Assembly (NCBI GenBank): GCA_016712415.1
Contig: JADJRC010000008.1
Coordinates: forward strand, 248,001-312,000
Reading direction: 5' to 3'
DNA from: Lewinellaceae bacterium
GTDB lineage: Bacteria; Bacteroidota; Bacteroidia; Chitinophagales; Saprospiraceae
Length of the DNA stretch: 64,000 nt
A model generated the notes under the pieces. It did no database searches, was not told the DNA's origin, and saw only the letters and a list, made by a program, of their open reading frames with translations. Position numbers and translations under genes: made by a program. Positions 28,493 through 39,891 of the stretch are shown here, piece by piece (within the stretch, counting starts at the first letter, position 1; the number at the start of each line of letters is the position of its first letter).

Positions 28493-30316
28493 TCACCGCA
28501 CCAAAGTCACATCCCCCCGGTACAACACTTTTTCGCCGTCTTTGAACAGCACCTCTGTCTCGTACACAAACACTGCCGGAGGCGCTTTTTCGCCCTTCAC
28601 CTTGCCGTCCCAGCCCGAAAAAATGTCGTTGGGCATAAAGTCCTGGTTTTCAAACACGGCCTTTCCCCACCGGTTGTACACGCGCAGGTATAGCACCTTA
28701 TCCACGTCTTCCCCGCCAAAAATGGTAAAGAACTCATCGCCGTCGGTGGTTTTATCGGGCCAGAATACATTGGGCACATACACGTAGCGCTCTTTGTTGA
28801 CGACGATCAACCGTTCGCCCTGGGCCTCGCATCCACTGGAATCTGCGACCGTAACGCGATAGCGAAAGCTGTGGTCCGGGTAGTACAAGCAGCCGTCGCA
28901 CAACAGGCTGTCTAGTTCGGAAGGCGTAACAGAGGTGTACACGGCGCGCGATGAATCGGATACAGCCGAACTGTGCCACACTTCGATCGCCTGCCCAAGA
29001 TGGATAGTGGTATCCGGGTCAAGCATTACCAGCAGTTCGGCCGGCTCCGTGAGGTTCACAAGCGTGTCCCATTCGCAGCCGTTGGCGCCCTGAATGGTAA
29101 GCAGGTGGTCGCCCGGTTCGAGGTAGGTCAGCGTGGGGTCGACATTGAAAGGATTTTCATCCAGTGCGTAAACGAAAGGTCCCTGGCCGTCGATTACGCT
29201 GTCTACCCGGATCACGCCGTCGCGGCTTTGGTAGCAACTGACATGTTTGAGAAACAGGCCTGCCCCGGTCGGTATTCTCGGTTCGGTTACCTGTACGCTG
29301 TCTGTCGAGGAACAGCCGTTTGCCATGTTGGTCACCGTGAGCGTGTACAATCCGACGCTGTCCACTTTGGCGCGCAGGCGGTCGGCGCCCGAGACGATAT
29401 GTCCGAGCGAATCACTGACCCACGCATAAGCGTATCCCGCCGGCGGGTCCACGCTGACATCGAGTTCGGCGGGAAACTCGGTGCAGTTCAGGGCCTGTGG
29501 TTTTTCCAGATCGATTGTCGGGCGATACGAATCGGGCAGGATATTGATGAAATGCGAGCTGGCGCAGGGCGGATTTTGCTTGCAGGCGTTTGCGGCCTGT
29601 ACGCACAGGTTGCCGCTTTGCGTGCCGGTAGTGATCTGGACGATGTTGCCTCCCGGACCGAGTATCACAGCCGGTACCGAGTCGCCGTTGACCAGCGTAC
29701 CCGGCGGTCCCGACCAGATGTAGGCGCCGGCGCCGGCAACGGGGTCTACCGAAAACTGGAAGGTGGCGCCGGAACAGAGGTCTGTCGGCCCGGTGATGGC
29801 GCCAACCATGCCGAGTGCTGGCTCGAAAACGGCGTCGTTGGGCGTCACTTCGATGGTAAAGTTGCACAGGTCGCCGGCATAGCCGTCGACCAACAGGTAA
29901 TAAGTGGAACCCGGATTCAGGTCCGATACGGTTACAGAGACGGGAGTGATGCCGCCAAACTGCTTGCCGATGTTGCATGCCAGCGGGGCCGACTTACAGT
30001 CCGAGTACAGCGCGATCTGCACGCCGTTGCTGTCATTGCAAAAGAAAGGGGAAGCGGTAAACGTAGCCGTAGATGTGTTGGCGATAAATCCGATCCATTG
30101 CACGTTTTCGAGCGTGCCGCAGAAGTCGATGGAGTCGCCGCCGTCTGAATCGCCGTTGATGGTGGTACCGATATAACCGTCGAAATTGCAGAAAACACAG
30201 GCGTCTTCACAGTTGCCTGAAATTTGGGAGGAGAAGGTACAAGGGGTTGGGAGCTGGGCAAAAAGGCTGGCGGTTGCCATTGCCAGCACGAAAGGCAGGA
30301 GTGCTGTTTTAACCAT
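28493..30316 (-). CDS. Secreted adhesin-like protein with PKD-like repeats and T9SS type B sorting domain
   Basis: 607 residues from the ATG at 30316 (MVKTALLPFVLAMATASLFAQ). It has a Cys-rich N-terminal region (CTFSSQISGNCEDACVFCNFDGY), PKD/Ig-like domains in the middle (ITGPTDLCSGATFQFSVDP; AGYAYAWVSDSLGHIV) and a SprB-like repeat (CYQSRDGVIRVDSVIDGQGP). The C-terminus is the gliding-associated/type B sorting domain (YVPNVFWPDKTTDGDEFFTI, then LRVYNRWGKAVFENQ, ending DVTLVR). Exported by the T9SS; probably a cell-surface structural or adhesive protein. Convergent with the MobA-like gene, with only 14 bp between stops. Confidence 0.83.
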   Translation of the reverse strand: MVKTALLPFVLAMATASLFAQLPTPCTFSSQISGNCEDACVFCNFDGYIGTTINGDSDGGDSIDFCGTLENVQWIGFIANTSTATFTASPFFCNDSNGVQIALYSDCKSAPLACNIGKQFGGITPVSVTVSDLNPGSTYYLLVDGYAGDLCNFTIEVTPNDAVFEPALGMVGAITGPTDLCSGATFQFSVDPVAGAGAYIWSGPPGTLVNGDSVPAVILGPGGNIVQITTGTQSGNLCVQAANACKQNPPCASSHFINILPDSYRPTIDLEKPQALNCTEFPAELDVSVDPPAGYAYAWVSDSLGHIVSGADRLRAKVDSVGLYTLTVTNMANGCSSTDSVQVTEPRIPTGAGLFLKHVSCYQSRDGVIRVDSVIDGQGPFVYALDENPFNVDPTLTYLEPGDHLLTIQGANGCEWDTLVNLTEPAELLVMLDPDTTIHLGQAIEVWHSSAVSDSSRAVYTSVTPSELDSLLCDGCLYYPDHSFRYRVTVADSSGCEAQGERLIVVNKERYVYVPNVFWPDKTTDGDEFFTIFGGEDVDKVLYLRVYNRWGKAVFENQDFMPNDIFSGWDGKVKGEKAPPAVFVYETEVLFKDGEKVLYRGDVTLVR

Positions 30317-30500
30317 GGAATCGGCGTTTAGAAATTGAAGATTGCGGATTAATCGCCGGGTGCCGGGGGAGGCATACTTTCCGGAGATGCAAAATTGGAA
30401 TACCAAGTATAAACAAGGCCTAAACGCGGCCTGTGCCGGTGAATTGTGCGATGAAGGCGAAAGTGGGATAATTTAACTTTGACGGGGTAGGCTTTGCTTC

Positions 30501-30812
30501 TTACCGCGCCACCATCACCTTCCCCCGCGCCGCGACCGCGCCGCCGCTCTCCAGCGTCCACACATAAAGCCCCGGCGGCAGGTCGGCGACGGACATTTCG
30601 GCTTCTTCCGCGCCGACCGGGATGTCTGCGCGGCGCATGACGATGCCTCCGATGCCGGTAAGTACGAAGGTTGCAGGCCGCAGTGCCGGCCCGGGCAGGC
30701 GCGCGCGGAGCCGGTCGGAAGCTGGGTTGGGCATAACCATGACGCCGTTGGCCGGCACGGGCGTGCTCACCCGCACGCTGAGCGTGCTGTCGCAGGTGTA
30801 GGAGGGCGTGGC
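30501..30812 (-). pseudogene. Orphan copy of the array's C-terminal sorting domain
   Basis: About 100 codons almost identical to the ends of array copies A-E (TPSYTCDSTLSVRVSTPV, then VMVMPNPASDRLRARLPG and ending GKVMVAR, TAA at 30501). The match starts abruptly at about 30812, 14 nt after the sucC stop codon, at GGCCACGCCCTCCTAC; the array copies continue there with GCCGAGGCGGTAG. There is no start codon, signal peptide or propeller. It is most likely a 3' fragment left by recombination with the 10-18 kb array. If transcribed with sucC it would not be exported. Confidence 0.85.
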
Positions 30813-30826
30813 CGCCCGGGCTGCAT

Positions 30827-32020
<1,194 letters not shown>

Positions 32021-32254
32021 ATTGTCTGTGTGAGTCTTGGATGATCGGTGTGTTTTAATTGGCGGCCAAAAGTAAGGCGAATTCACCGGAGCGTCGAGCA
32101 GGCGCGGATTTTTTTCAGCGGACCACGTGACAGGGTGAATTATTGTTATTGAACATTTTCCTCAGTTAAAATTTTCTTTACTGATTTTTTACTTCCAACA
32201 AAAAACCAGAACGTCGAGGGAGGGTATCAACATTAAAGTCAACGCCTTTTTTGT

Positions 32255-34035
32255 CATGCTGTAAGCACCTGTCCGCTCAAAAGCGGATAAACGCGGGTGT
32301 TGCTTTCCGTAGGTCGGACGGGTGTTTACAACAGGACAAGGGAACATCGGCGCATTTGTTAAAGGCAAGGTGGGTTTGACAGAAAGGCATCGCGCGTTCA
32401 CCCAAGGCACCGTGGGTTCACCAAAGTCATAGTGGGTTTGTCCTGTTGTAAACATCTGTCCGCTATACGAGGGGTAGATGCGACGTTGCCCGCCCGCGAT
32501 TCGGACGGTTGATTACATCATGACAAGGAACGTCGGCGCATTTGTTAAAGGCAAGGTGGGTTTGACAGAAAGGCTTCGCGCGTTCACCCAAGGCACCGTG
32601 GGTTCCCCAAAGTCTGTGGGTTTGTCCTGTTGTAAACATCGTCCGCTATACGAGGGTAGATGCGACGTTGCCCGCCCGCGATTCGGACGGTTGATTACAT
32701 CATGACAAGGGAACGTCGGGGCATTTGTTAAAGGCAAGGTGGGTTTGACAGAAAGGCACTGCGCGTTCACCCAAGGCACCGTGGGTTCACCAAAGTCATA
32801 GTGGGTTTGTCCTGTTGTAAACATCCGTCCACTATACGAGGGGTAGATGCGACGTTGCCCGCCCGTGATTCGGACGGTTGATTACATCATGACAAGGGAA
32901 CGTCGGCGCATTTGTTAAAGGCAAGGTGGGTTTGACAGAAAGACTGCGCGTTCACCCAAGGCACCGTGGGTTCACCAAAGTCATAGTGGGTTTGTCCTGT
33001 TGTAAACATCCGTCCACTATACGAGGGGTAGATTCGACGTTGCCCGCCCGCGATTCGGACGGTTGATTACATCATGACAAGGGAACGTCGGGGCATTTGT
33101 TAAAGGCAAGGTGGGTTTGACAGAAAGGCACTGCGCGTTCACCCAAGGCACCGTGTGTTCACCAAAGTCACTGTGGGTTTGTCCTGTTGTAAACATCTGT
33201 CCGCTATACGAGGGGTAGATGCGACGTTGCCCGCCCGCGATTCGGACGGTTGATTACATCATGACAAGGGAACATCGGCGCATTTGTTAAAGGCAAGGTG
33301 GGTTTGACAGAAAGGCATCGCGCGTTCACCCAAGGCACCGTGGGTTCACCAAAGTCATAGTGGGTTTGTCCTGTTGTAAACATCCGTCCACTATACGAGG
33401 GGTAGATGCGACGTTGCCCGCCCGCGATTCGGACGGTTGATTACATCATGACAAGGGAACGTCGGCGCATTTGTTAAAGGCAAGGTGGGTTTGACAGAAA
33501 GGCTTCGCGCGTTCACCCAAGGCACCGTGGGTTCGCCAAAGGCATAGTGGGTTTGTCCTGTTGTAAACATCTGTCCGCTATACGAGGGGTAGATGCGACG
33601 TTGCCCGCCCGTGATTCGGACGGTTGATTACATCATGACAAGGGAACGTCGGGGCATTTGTTAAAGGCAAGGTGGGTTTGACAGAAAGGCACTGCGCGTT
33701 CACCCAAGGCACCGTGTGTTCACCAAAGTCACTGTGGGTTTGTCCTGTTGTAAACATCTGTCCGCTATACGAGGGGTAGATCCGACGTTGCCCGCCCGCG
33801 ATTCGGACGGTTGATTACATCATGACAAGGGAACGTCGGGGCATTTGTTAAAGGCAAGGTGGGTTTGACAGAAAGGCATCACGCGTTCACCCAAGGCACC
33901 GTGTGTTCACCAAAGTCATAGTGGGTTTGTCCTGTTGTAAACATCCGTCCACTATACGAGGGGTAGATGCGACGTTGCCCGCCCGCGATTCGGACGGTTG
34001 ATTACATCATGACAAGGGAACATCGGGGCATTTGA
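32255..34035. repeat. Satellite of ~187-bp tandem units with internal inverted repeats
   Basis: GTGGGTTTGTCCTG recurs at about 32432, 32616, 32801, 32986, 33173, 33360, 33547, 33734 and 33921: periods of 184-187 bp, settling at 187. Each unit has a ~26-bp imperfect inverted repeat (left arm starting TTTGTCCTGTTGTAA, right arm ending TTACATCATGACAAG) around a ~40-nt GC-rich loop, then a ~95-nt linker with quasi-repeats of GTGGGTTTG and GTTCACCCAAGG. The first unit (32257-32345) carries different arms that still pair. Since 187 is not a multiple of 3, frames change each unit, so I see no protein coding. The window has no other copy. Confidence 0.9.
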
Positions 34036-34178
34036 CAAGAGCAGAGCAAACCCAACAGGTTATGAAAATTTGCAATATTGGCGACGAAACGGCACAATTA
34101 TTTTTGGTTTTAACGAATTGGCGCAAAATTGCGGGACATGCTTTATCGTTTTGGATTTTAAATAATCGTAACTGAACT

Positions 34179-34583
34179 ATGCACGCCAAATTGAATATTG
34201 ACCGCCATTTTTTGTTTTTCCATGGAAATAAATTAGCCGTATTCGCCGAACGCATCCTCCGCGATACCCAGCAGAATCCATATATGTCCAAACCGGAAGG
34301 CATCTGGATTGCTTTGTATGACAGCTGTACAAACCTGCGCAACGCCCTGGAAGACGACGAATTAAAAAGAAAAGAACGGACCGATGCCATTCGCGATAAG
34401 GAAGCGCCGGTGCTGGTAGCACTGGGCAAAATGGCGGATTATGTGGAGCAGGTTGCGCCCTGTAAATCTGATGTTTTTACCACCGGCTTCCGGACTCAAA
34501 CGGAGCATCGCCGGCCCGAACTTACCCGCCGTCGCATGCGGATGTCGGCGAAACTGGCCAAACTGGAGGTTGGGAGCAGGTAA
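34179..34583 (+). CDS. Hypothetical protein
   Basis: 134 residues, no signal peptide or membrane segment, rich in Arg, Lys and Glu. The central helical stretch (YDSCTNLRNALEDDELKRKE ... VALGKMADYVEQVAP, then SDVFTTGFR) resembles small Bacteroidota proteins of unknown role that carry A-L-x-x-x-A-x-Y-V and D-x-x-x-x-x-S-G-F patterns, often found in many copies per genome. It begins ~140 bp after the satellite array. Its stop is 13 bp from the stop of the convergent ftsE-like gene. Confidence 0.5.
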   Translation: MHAKLNIDRHFLFFHGNKLAVFAERILRDTQQNPYMSKPEGIWIALYDSCTNLRNALEDDELKRKERTDAIRDKEAPVLVALGKMADYVEQVAPCKSDVFTTGFRTQTEHRRPELTRRRMRMSAKLAKLEVGSR

Positions 34584-34596
34584 TTGTTCTTCGTCA

Positions 34597-35292
34597 TTAT
34601 CTTATCGCAACCCCTTCATCGTCAATCAACTTGCCGTGTTGAATCCGAATAATACGCGCAGGGAAATTCTGCAGGATACGGTAGTCGTGTGTGGCGCATA
34701 ACACCGCAGTGTTGTGCTGCTTGGCCAGGTTGCGCATGAGCACCAGCACATCGTCGCTGGTCTCCGGATCCAGGTTGCCGGTGGGTTCGTCGGCAATGAG
34801 CAGAAGGGGCCGGTTGAGCAGGGCGCGGGCGATGACCACCCGTTGTTGCTCGCCGCCGGAGAGTTCGTAGGGCATGGCATAACGTTTGGCCATCAGGTTC
34901 GTGCCTTCCAGCACCTCCGTTACGCGGGCGTTCATTTCGGCGTCGTCGGTCCAGCCGGTGGCGCGCAACACAAACAGCAGGTTTTCTTCCACATTCGGGT
35001 CGGTCAGAAGGTTGAAGTCCTGGAACACAATACCCAGTTTACGCCGGAGCAGGTGTATGTTTTGTCGGTTGACCGTGCGCAGGTCGAATCCCGCCACCTC
35101 GCCGAAGCCCTGTTCGAGGGTCAGCGCGCCGTACAGCGTTTTCAGCAGGCTCGTTTTGCCGCTGCCGGTTTTACCGATGAGGTAGGTGAACTCGCCTTCT
35201 CCGATGGTGAGGTTGATGTCGTCCAGCACATGACTGCCATCCTGCTGGCAGATGTCGGCGTTCGAAAGTTTGACAATGGGAGGCTGCTGCAT
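34597..35292 (-). CDS. ftsE: FtsE-like cell division ABC ATPase
   Basis: 231 residues of the FtsE/LolD-type ATPase group: Walker A IGKTGSGKTS (about 39-48), signature LSGGEQQRVVIARALL, Walker B LLLIADEPTGNLDP, H-loop CATHDYRIL. With FtsX, FtsE controls peptidoglycan hydrolases at the division site. Walker A has GKTGSGKT instead of GPSGAGKS, as often in Bacteroidota FtsE. No ftsX is adjacent, so the alternative is a LolD/MacB-like ATPase; FtsE is favoured by size and the LLKTLYGALTLEQG segment. Lies 46 nt after dapB on the same strand. Confidence 0.78.
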   Translation of the reverse strand: MQQPPIVKLSNADICQQDGSHVLDDINLTIGEGEFTYLIGKTGSGKTSLLKTLYGALTLEQGFGEVAGFDLRTVNRQNIHLLRRKLGIVFQDFNLLTDPNVEENLLFVLRATGWTDDAEMNARVTEVLEGTNLMAKRYAMPYELSGGEQQRVVIARALLNRPLLLIADEPTGNLDPETSDDVLVLMRNLAKQHNTAVLCATHDYRILQNFPARIIRIQHGKLIDDEGVAIR

Positions 35293-35338
35293 GTGTAGTA
35301 GAAAACTTCGGTCAAAGGTATGTCTATATCAAGGGAAT

Positions 35339-36061
35339 TTACAGATTCAGCACGTCCTTCATGCTGAAAACGCCTTTTTTATCCACCATCCACTTTGCTG
35401 CCAGTATCGCACCGCCCGCAAAGCCCGCCCGGGAGTGCGCCCGGTGTTCGATACTGATCTCGTCCACGACGCTGCTCCAGCGGACGAGGTGTGTTCCGGG
35501 TACCTCATCCTCCCGTATGGCGGTGACAGGCACCTCGGCATCCTGCGGCCGGGCAGGGTGGAGCGCCCAGCCGGACTTTCGGTCTACCCTCGCCACGAGG
35601 TCGTCGACCAGGGTAACGGCAGTGCCGCTGGGTGCATCGAGTTTGTGTACATGGTGGATTTCGGTGACGGCAGGCGCGTATTCCGGGTGGGCGTTCATGA
35701 GGTTTGACAGCCAGGCATTGAGGGCAAAAAACAGGTTGACCCCCACGCTGAAATTGGACGCCCACAACAGCGCCCCGCCTTTGGCGTGGCAAAATGCAGC
35801 TGCGTGGGGCATCCTGTCGAGCCAGCCCGTCGTGCCGCTGACAACGGGCACACCCGCTTCGAGGCAAAACAGCACGTTGTCGAAGGCTGCTTCCGGCCGG
35901 GTGAATTCGATCACCACATCGGCCCGGCGCAGCACATCACCGGTCAGCCCCGGACGGTCTTTTTGCGTTATTTTCCAGACAATCTCCACCTGGTGTTCCG
36001 ACGCGATCGACTCGATGGCGCGTCCCATTTTGCCGTACCCGAGCAATCCAATTTTGAGCAT
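35339..36061 (-). CDS. dapB: 4-hydroxy-tetrahydrodipicolinate reductase
   Basis: 240 residues; NAD(P)H-dependent step of lysine/meso-diaminopimelate synthesis. N-terminal nucleotide-binding motif GLLGYGKMGRAIE (about 5-17), VVSGTTGW, then the catalytic/substrate signature EIHHVHKLDAPSGTA, with the catalytic His and Lys. Length is typical of the shorter Bacteroidota form. The ATG is 2 nt after the stop of the choice-of-anchor B gene, and the ftsE-like gene follows, implying one minus-strand operon. Confidence 0.93.
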   Translation of the reverse strand: MLKIGLLGYGKMGRAIESIASEHQVEIVWKITQKDRPGLTGDVLRRADVVIEFTRPEAAFDNVLFCLEAGVPVVSGTTGWLDRMPHAAAFCHAKGGALLWASNFSVGVNLFFALNAWLSNLMNAHPEYAPAVTEIHHVHKLDAPSGTAVTLVDDLVARVDRKSGWALHPARPQDAEVPVTAIREDEVPGTHLVRWSSVVDEISIEHRAHSRAGFAGGAILAAKWMVDKKGVFSMKDVLNL

Positions 36062-36062
36062 G

Positions 36063-37934
36063 CTAGTTTGTTTTCAGCAGTTTAACCGATTCCAGCGGGC
36101 CATTTTCAAATTGCAAGGCAGCAAAATACACGCCGGGCGTCCAGTCTTTGCCGACCATTTTTGCGCCTGCTCCGCCTTCAAGATCGTATTGTTCGATTAT
36201 TTGTCCGCCGGCATTGAAGATTACCAGCCGGTGTTTTCCCGGATCCGGTAAATGATAGACCAGCTCCGTTCGGTCGGAAAACGGGTTTTGTCCGGTGCTG
36301 AGGCGACCGCTTTCTTTTCCCCTGCGGTATTGTTTGTAAATGGTGAGGGTAAGCGTGGAATCGCTGATGAGTTTTTGGTTGTGTCGTATGGAAACGCCGA
36401 CATCATCGGAACCGGCAGCAACGTCGTACGGACCGGGCTGGACGTTGTTGATGGAAAATTCACCGTCGAAATTGGTAATCCCGCCATATTCCAGTTTGGG
36501 GCCGTAAAGATAAACCAGGGCGCCGGAAACAGGTATGGAATCGGGCGTGCGCAGCACCAGTCCGCTGATGGTCAGGCTGCCCGTCGGATACAGTTCGACA
36601 TCGAGCAGGGTCACCTTTTCGTTTTCCAGCAACACCGGATTTTCGTAGTCCTGGTAGCCTGCTTTGCTTACACGGGCCATAAACACGCCGCCCTGCGCGC
36701 GCCCGGCCTTGAATTGACCCGAGAGGCTGCTGAACTCCTGCAAAAGCGGTACGCTGCCCAGCAATTCGATTTTGGCGCCGCTGACAGGGTTGCCCGTAAC
36801 CGCGTCTGTTACTTTGCCTTCCAGGTAGCAGGCGCGGGTGTATTGAGGGGTGATGATCCATAACTCCCCGTTGTTGTTGCCCTGACCCGTGATATTGGAA
36901 GCGATGATGGTACCCGACGGGAAGTACGGATACACGCCCCAGCAGCCGTCGGAGCCGCCGCCCGATCCGGTGTAGGTGTCGTAATTGCCAACCTGCACGA
37001 GGTTGTCGGGCCGCGTGGCGTCGATGATGGTAAACCCGTCTTTGTACCAGGACGTCACCGCATAGTTTCCCAAAATATAGGTGTTGTGTACCATGGCGTT
37101 GCTGCCCGGGTTGCTCTGAATTTTGTCCAGCAGTTTGATGTTGCCGGGATCGGAGATGTCGTAGGAAGTCAGAAAAGAGTTGTTCTTTTCATCGGTACTG
37201 AACAGGGTGCGGTGGTCGTCGGAAAGCCAGGTGTTGTGGGTAAAAAGGTTGGGTGTGGGCTGGGTGGCGAGCAGTTGCGGATTGCCCTTGTCGCTCATAT
37301 CGACGATGGAAAAAAAGCCGCCGTAAATGTGGCCGCCGTACATGGTGTCGTTGTCGACATAGCCGTCGTGTACGTAGTTATGGTTGCCTGGAAAGCCGGA
37401 GTTGAATACGCCAACGTATTTTGGATTGTACGGGTCGGGATTCAGGTTGAACATCTTGGCCCTGCCGCCGAAAAGCGGACCACCGTACGCGTACAGGTAA
37501 CCCTTTGCCGTGTCAATATGCAACGCGTGAATGGCCCCCAGTTGTCCGGCAATATCGCCGTCGCCCGTATAAAAATGGGAGGCCAATGTGGAACCGGGCA
37601 GGCCGCTGAGATCGACTACCTGGATTCCGCCGCCGCCTTCCGAGACGACGTAGGCATAGTGTCCGTAGGTTTTAACTTCTTTCCAAAGGTTATCCGGGCC
37701 AGGTATCTGGGTGATCTGAAACGCGTTATCCGGATTTGTTATGTTGACGATAATCAGTCCTTTGGATGCACCGACCAGTGCGTATTCCTTCCCATCGGAA
37801 GTGTAGCCCCAAATGTTGGCGAGCGTCTGGTTGGGGTAGGTGATCTTTGAACGAAAGGTGGTATTCAGGTTTTGGGTGAACAGGGGGCAGGTATTCAACA
37901 ACAGGGTTATTGCAATAAAGATGAATTTGTTCAT
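36063..37934 (-). CDS. Choice-of-anchor B family secreted protein, T9SS type A
   Basis: 623 residues from ATG 37934 (MNKFIFIAITLLLNTCPLFTQ). Residues ~25-370 are an LVIVD-type propeller of the choice-of-anchor B family (YALVGASKGLIIVNITNP; GGIQVVDLSGLPGS; NYVHDGYVDNDTMYGGH; LFTHNTWLSDDHRTLFSTDE). Two carboxypeptidase-regulatory-like domains follow (GKVTDAVTGNPVSGAKIEL; SGLVLRTPDSIPVSGALVYL). A type A sorting domain ends the protein (FSDRTELVYHLPDPGKHRLV ... WTPGVYFAALQF). Exported by the T9SS; function unknown. Translationally linked to dapB by a 1-bp gap, an odd partner for a biosynthetic enzyme. Confidence 0.87.
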   Translation of the reverse strand: MNKFIFIAITLLLNTCPLFTQNLNTTFRSKITYPNQTLANIWGYTSDGKEYALVGASKGLIIVNITNPDNAFQITQIPGPDNLWKEVKTYGHYAYVVSEGGGGIQVVDLSGLPGSTLASHFYTGDGDIAGQLGAIHALHIDTAKGYLYAYGGPLFGGRAKMFNLNPDPYNPKYVGVFNSGFPGNHNYVHDGYVDNDTMYGGHIYGGFFSIVDMSDKGNPQLLATQPTPNLFTHNTWLSDDHRTLFSTDEKNNSFLTSYDISDPGNIKLLDKIQSNPGSNAMVHNTYILGNYAVTSWYKDGFTIIDATRPDNLVQVGNYDTYTGSGGGSDGCWGVYPYFPSGTIIASNITGQGNNNGELWIITPQYTRACYLEGKVTDAVTGNPVSGAKIELLGSVPLLQEFSSLSGQFKAGRAQGGVFMARVSKAGYQDYENPVLLENEKVTLLDVELYPTGSLTISGLVLRTPDSIPVSGALVYLYGPKLEYGGITNFDGEFSINNVQPGPYDVAAGSDDVGVSIRHNQKLISDSTLTLTIYKQYRRGKESGRLSTGQNPFSDRTELVYHLPDPGKHRLVIFNAGGQIIEQYDLEGGAGAKMVGKDWTPGVYFAALQFENGPLESVKLLKTN

Positions 37935-38143
37935 AGTATTCGGTTCGTGTTTGTCTGACAAAGTAAAGCGGATTTTGGCAGAAGATAGTCATTATTAATG
38001 CCGATCCGCGACGTACATGGTTTATCAAACGCAAGGAAAAACTAACTGTGGAGGTTTTGGACGACGGTTCGACGAAACAGAATAGCGCTCTTTTCAACGC
38101 CGTTTTTGTCCTGATGTAAAAACCCAATCGAGGTTGTGCAAGT

Positions 38144-38509
38144 CTACATGGGAAAGAACGCGTCTTCAATGTGACGGATCTCCATCAGTTCACCGTTGCG
38201 CAGCAACACTGCAACAATGTCGAACCGGATCTCCCAGTCGTAGTCGATCTGCTCCATGTAGATGCCCGCTGTGCGGGCCAGCATGTCCTGCTTGCGGCCG
38301 TCTACCGCATCCTCCGGCCCGCCAAAGCCGTCGCCCGATCGTGTTTTGACCTCCACAAAAACGAGCAGCCGCTCATCGACCCAGGCAATCAGGTCTATCT
38401 CTCCCCGTCCGGCACGGAAGTTTCGCACGGCAATACGCCATCCCTTCTGCTCCAGATACGAGGCAGCAATGGATTCTCCTTTTTTCCCGGTTTCAAGATG
38501 ATCAGACAA
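38144..38509 (-). CDS. yraN: YraN family (UPF0102) endonuclease-like protein
   Basis: 121 residues with the PD-(D/E)XK-like core of UPF0102: GKKGESIAASYLEQKGWRI, then RGEIDLIAW (acidic metal ligand) and LVFVEVKTR (E-x-K). The family is conserved next to DNA-processing genes; precise role unresolved, possibly Holliday-junction-related. Full length and intact. The start at 38509 is 9 bp from a heptanucleotide microsatellite region. Confidence 0.88.
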   Translation of the reverse strand: MSDHLETGKKGESIAASYLEQKGWRIAVRNFRAGRGEIDLIAWVDERLLVFVEVKTRSGDGFGGPEDAVDGRKQDMLARTAGIYMEQIDYDWEIRFDIVAVLLRNGELMEIRHIEDAFFPM

Positions 38510-38529
38510 GTTTTTTTAATGATGAATGG

Positions 38530-38576
<47 letters not shown>

Positions 38577-38592
38577 TTTTTTTCGTCTACCG

Positions 38593-39847
38593 TCATTCAG
38601 GATAAAGCAGGTATTTCCTTCTGATCTCTTTGTATGCATCGAGGTCGGCCTGCCAGGTAGCTCGAATTTCGGCTTCGGAGGCGCCGGCTTCAATTTGTTT
38701 TCGGAGCGAGTAGGTGCCGGCCAGCCGGTCAAAATAGCCGTCTGTCCGAAAAAAGGCATCTTTATTGGGGAACAGTGCATAATAGTTGAGCAGGTATTGC
38801 AGGTCGATCCTGTCCCGGCTTCGGAGTTCACTCAGGGTAATCCTGGTAAAATCATAGCCCTTGCATACCCACCCTTCGTGTGGCGGGTAAAGCGAGGCAG
38901 AATTGCGCTGCGGTACGAACCAAAAAGAGTCGCGCGGGAAATCAGGGTGGCCGATGACCTGAAACTGTGTGCTCGTGCCGCGACCCACACTGACCGTCGT
39001 GCCTTCGAACAGGCACAGGGACGGGTAAAGCAATACCGCGCGCATATTGGGGAGGTTGGGTGATGGCTTCACCGGCAGGTTGTAGGGCGTGTGGTGGGTG
39101 TAGTTTTGACACGGAATCACGCCGAGGCGCAGCGGCTGCGGCTGCCTGATCCAGTTTTCATTGGTGAATAACCTGGCGAGTTCGCCCATGGTGCAGCCGT
39201 GTACAATGGGCAGCGGGCAATGCCACCAAGGAACTCAGGCGCATGTCCAGCACTGGTCCGTCGACGTAGTGACCGTTCGGGTTGGGGCGATCGAGGATGA
39301 TTACCGGCTTGTTGTATTCCGCGCAAGCCTCCAGTACATAAAAAAGCGTACTGATATAGGTGTAGAACCGGGCGCCGACGTCCTGGATATCGAACACCAC
39401 CACATCCACATTGTCGAAGTCTTCCCGGGAGGGTTTTCTGGTTTTGCCGTACAGCGAAACAACGGGCGTACCCGTGAGGATATCCTGGCCTTCCTGGATG
39501 TACTCGCCATCGGGAGCCGTACCCCGGAAACCGTGTTCGGGGGCAAAAATCCGGGTCACACATTGCCCGATCCGGCAAAGGGTATCCACGAGGTGCCGCT
39601 GCCCAACCAGGGAGGAATGGTTGACGACCAGCCCGACCTGTTTATCTTTTATCATCGGAAGCCATGCATTCATTCGCTCGGCGCCGGTGACGACGCCGTT
39701 TTCGCCGGGTGCTGTAAACGGCAGTGCGGTGCTATCTGCGGGCATTTCAACAATATTTGTTTGGGCAGCAGCCCAAAAACTTATTCCCTGCAGTGCGAAC
39801 AACAGCAAATATTTTGAAAAATACGCAGCGGTTTTTTTCTTTTCCAA
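38593..39847 (-). CDS. DUF1343 (NamZ-like exo-N-acetylmuramidase), two-base deletion
   Basis: About 418 residues with a signal peptide (SKYLLLFALQGISFWAAAQ). Order: VGLVVNHSSLVG, FAPEHGFRGTAPDGEYIQEG, VVVFDIQDVGARFYTYISTL, ILDRPNPNGHYVDGPVLD, GELARLFTNENWIR, and a C-terminal YDLPVKPSPNLP-type segment (here YNLPVKPSPNLPN). This is the DUF1343 family; characterised NamZ releases terminal MurNAc from peptidoglycan fragments. Two single-base deletions at about 39210-39225 break the frame. Restoring one G (GG to GGG) and one C (CCC to CCCC) gives the family sequence LVGIAPLPIVHGCTMGEL, so sequencing error is likely. Recycling of peptidoglycan sugar is the inferred role. Confidence 0.85.
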
Positions 39848-39891
39848 ACAAATAGTGTTTTACGTTTGCAAATGTAATAACTCTTAGCCCA

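Noticed and set aside
32189..32824. Small proteins encoded by the satellite units
   Set aside because: Open frames appear on both strands in single units, but the 184-187 bp period shifts the frame each time, and there are no ribosome-binding sites or substitution bias suggesting coding.
32255..34035. CRISPR array or integron attC cassette array
   Set aside because: The unit is ~187 bp and repeated throughout, with no short repeat plus unique spacers, and no cas genes or intI are nearby. The arms do not match the attC core GTTRRRY/RYYYAAC pattern and there are no cassette genes.
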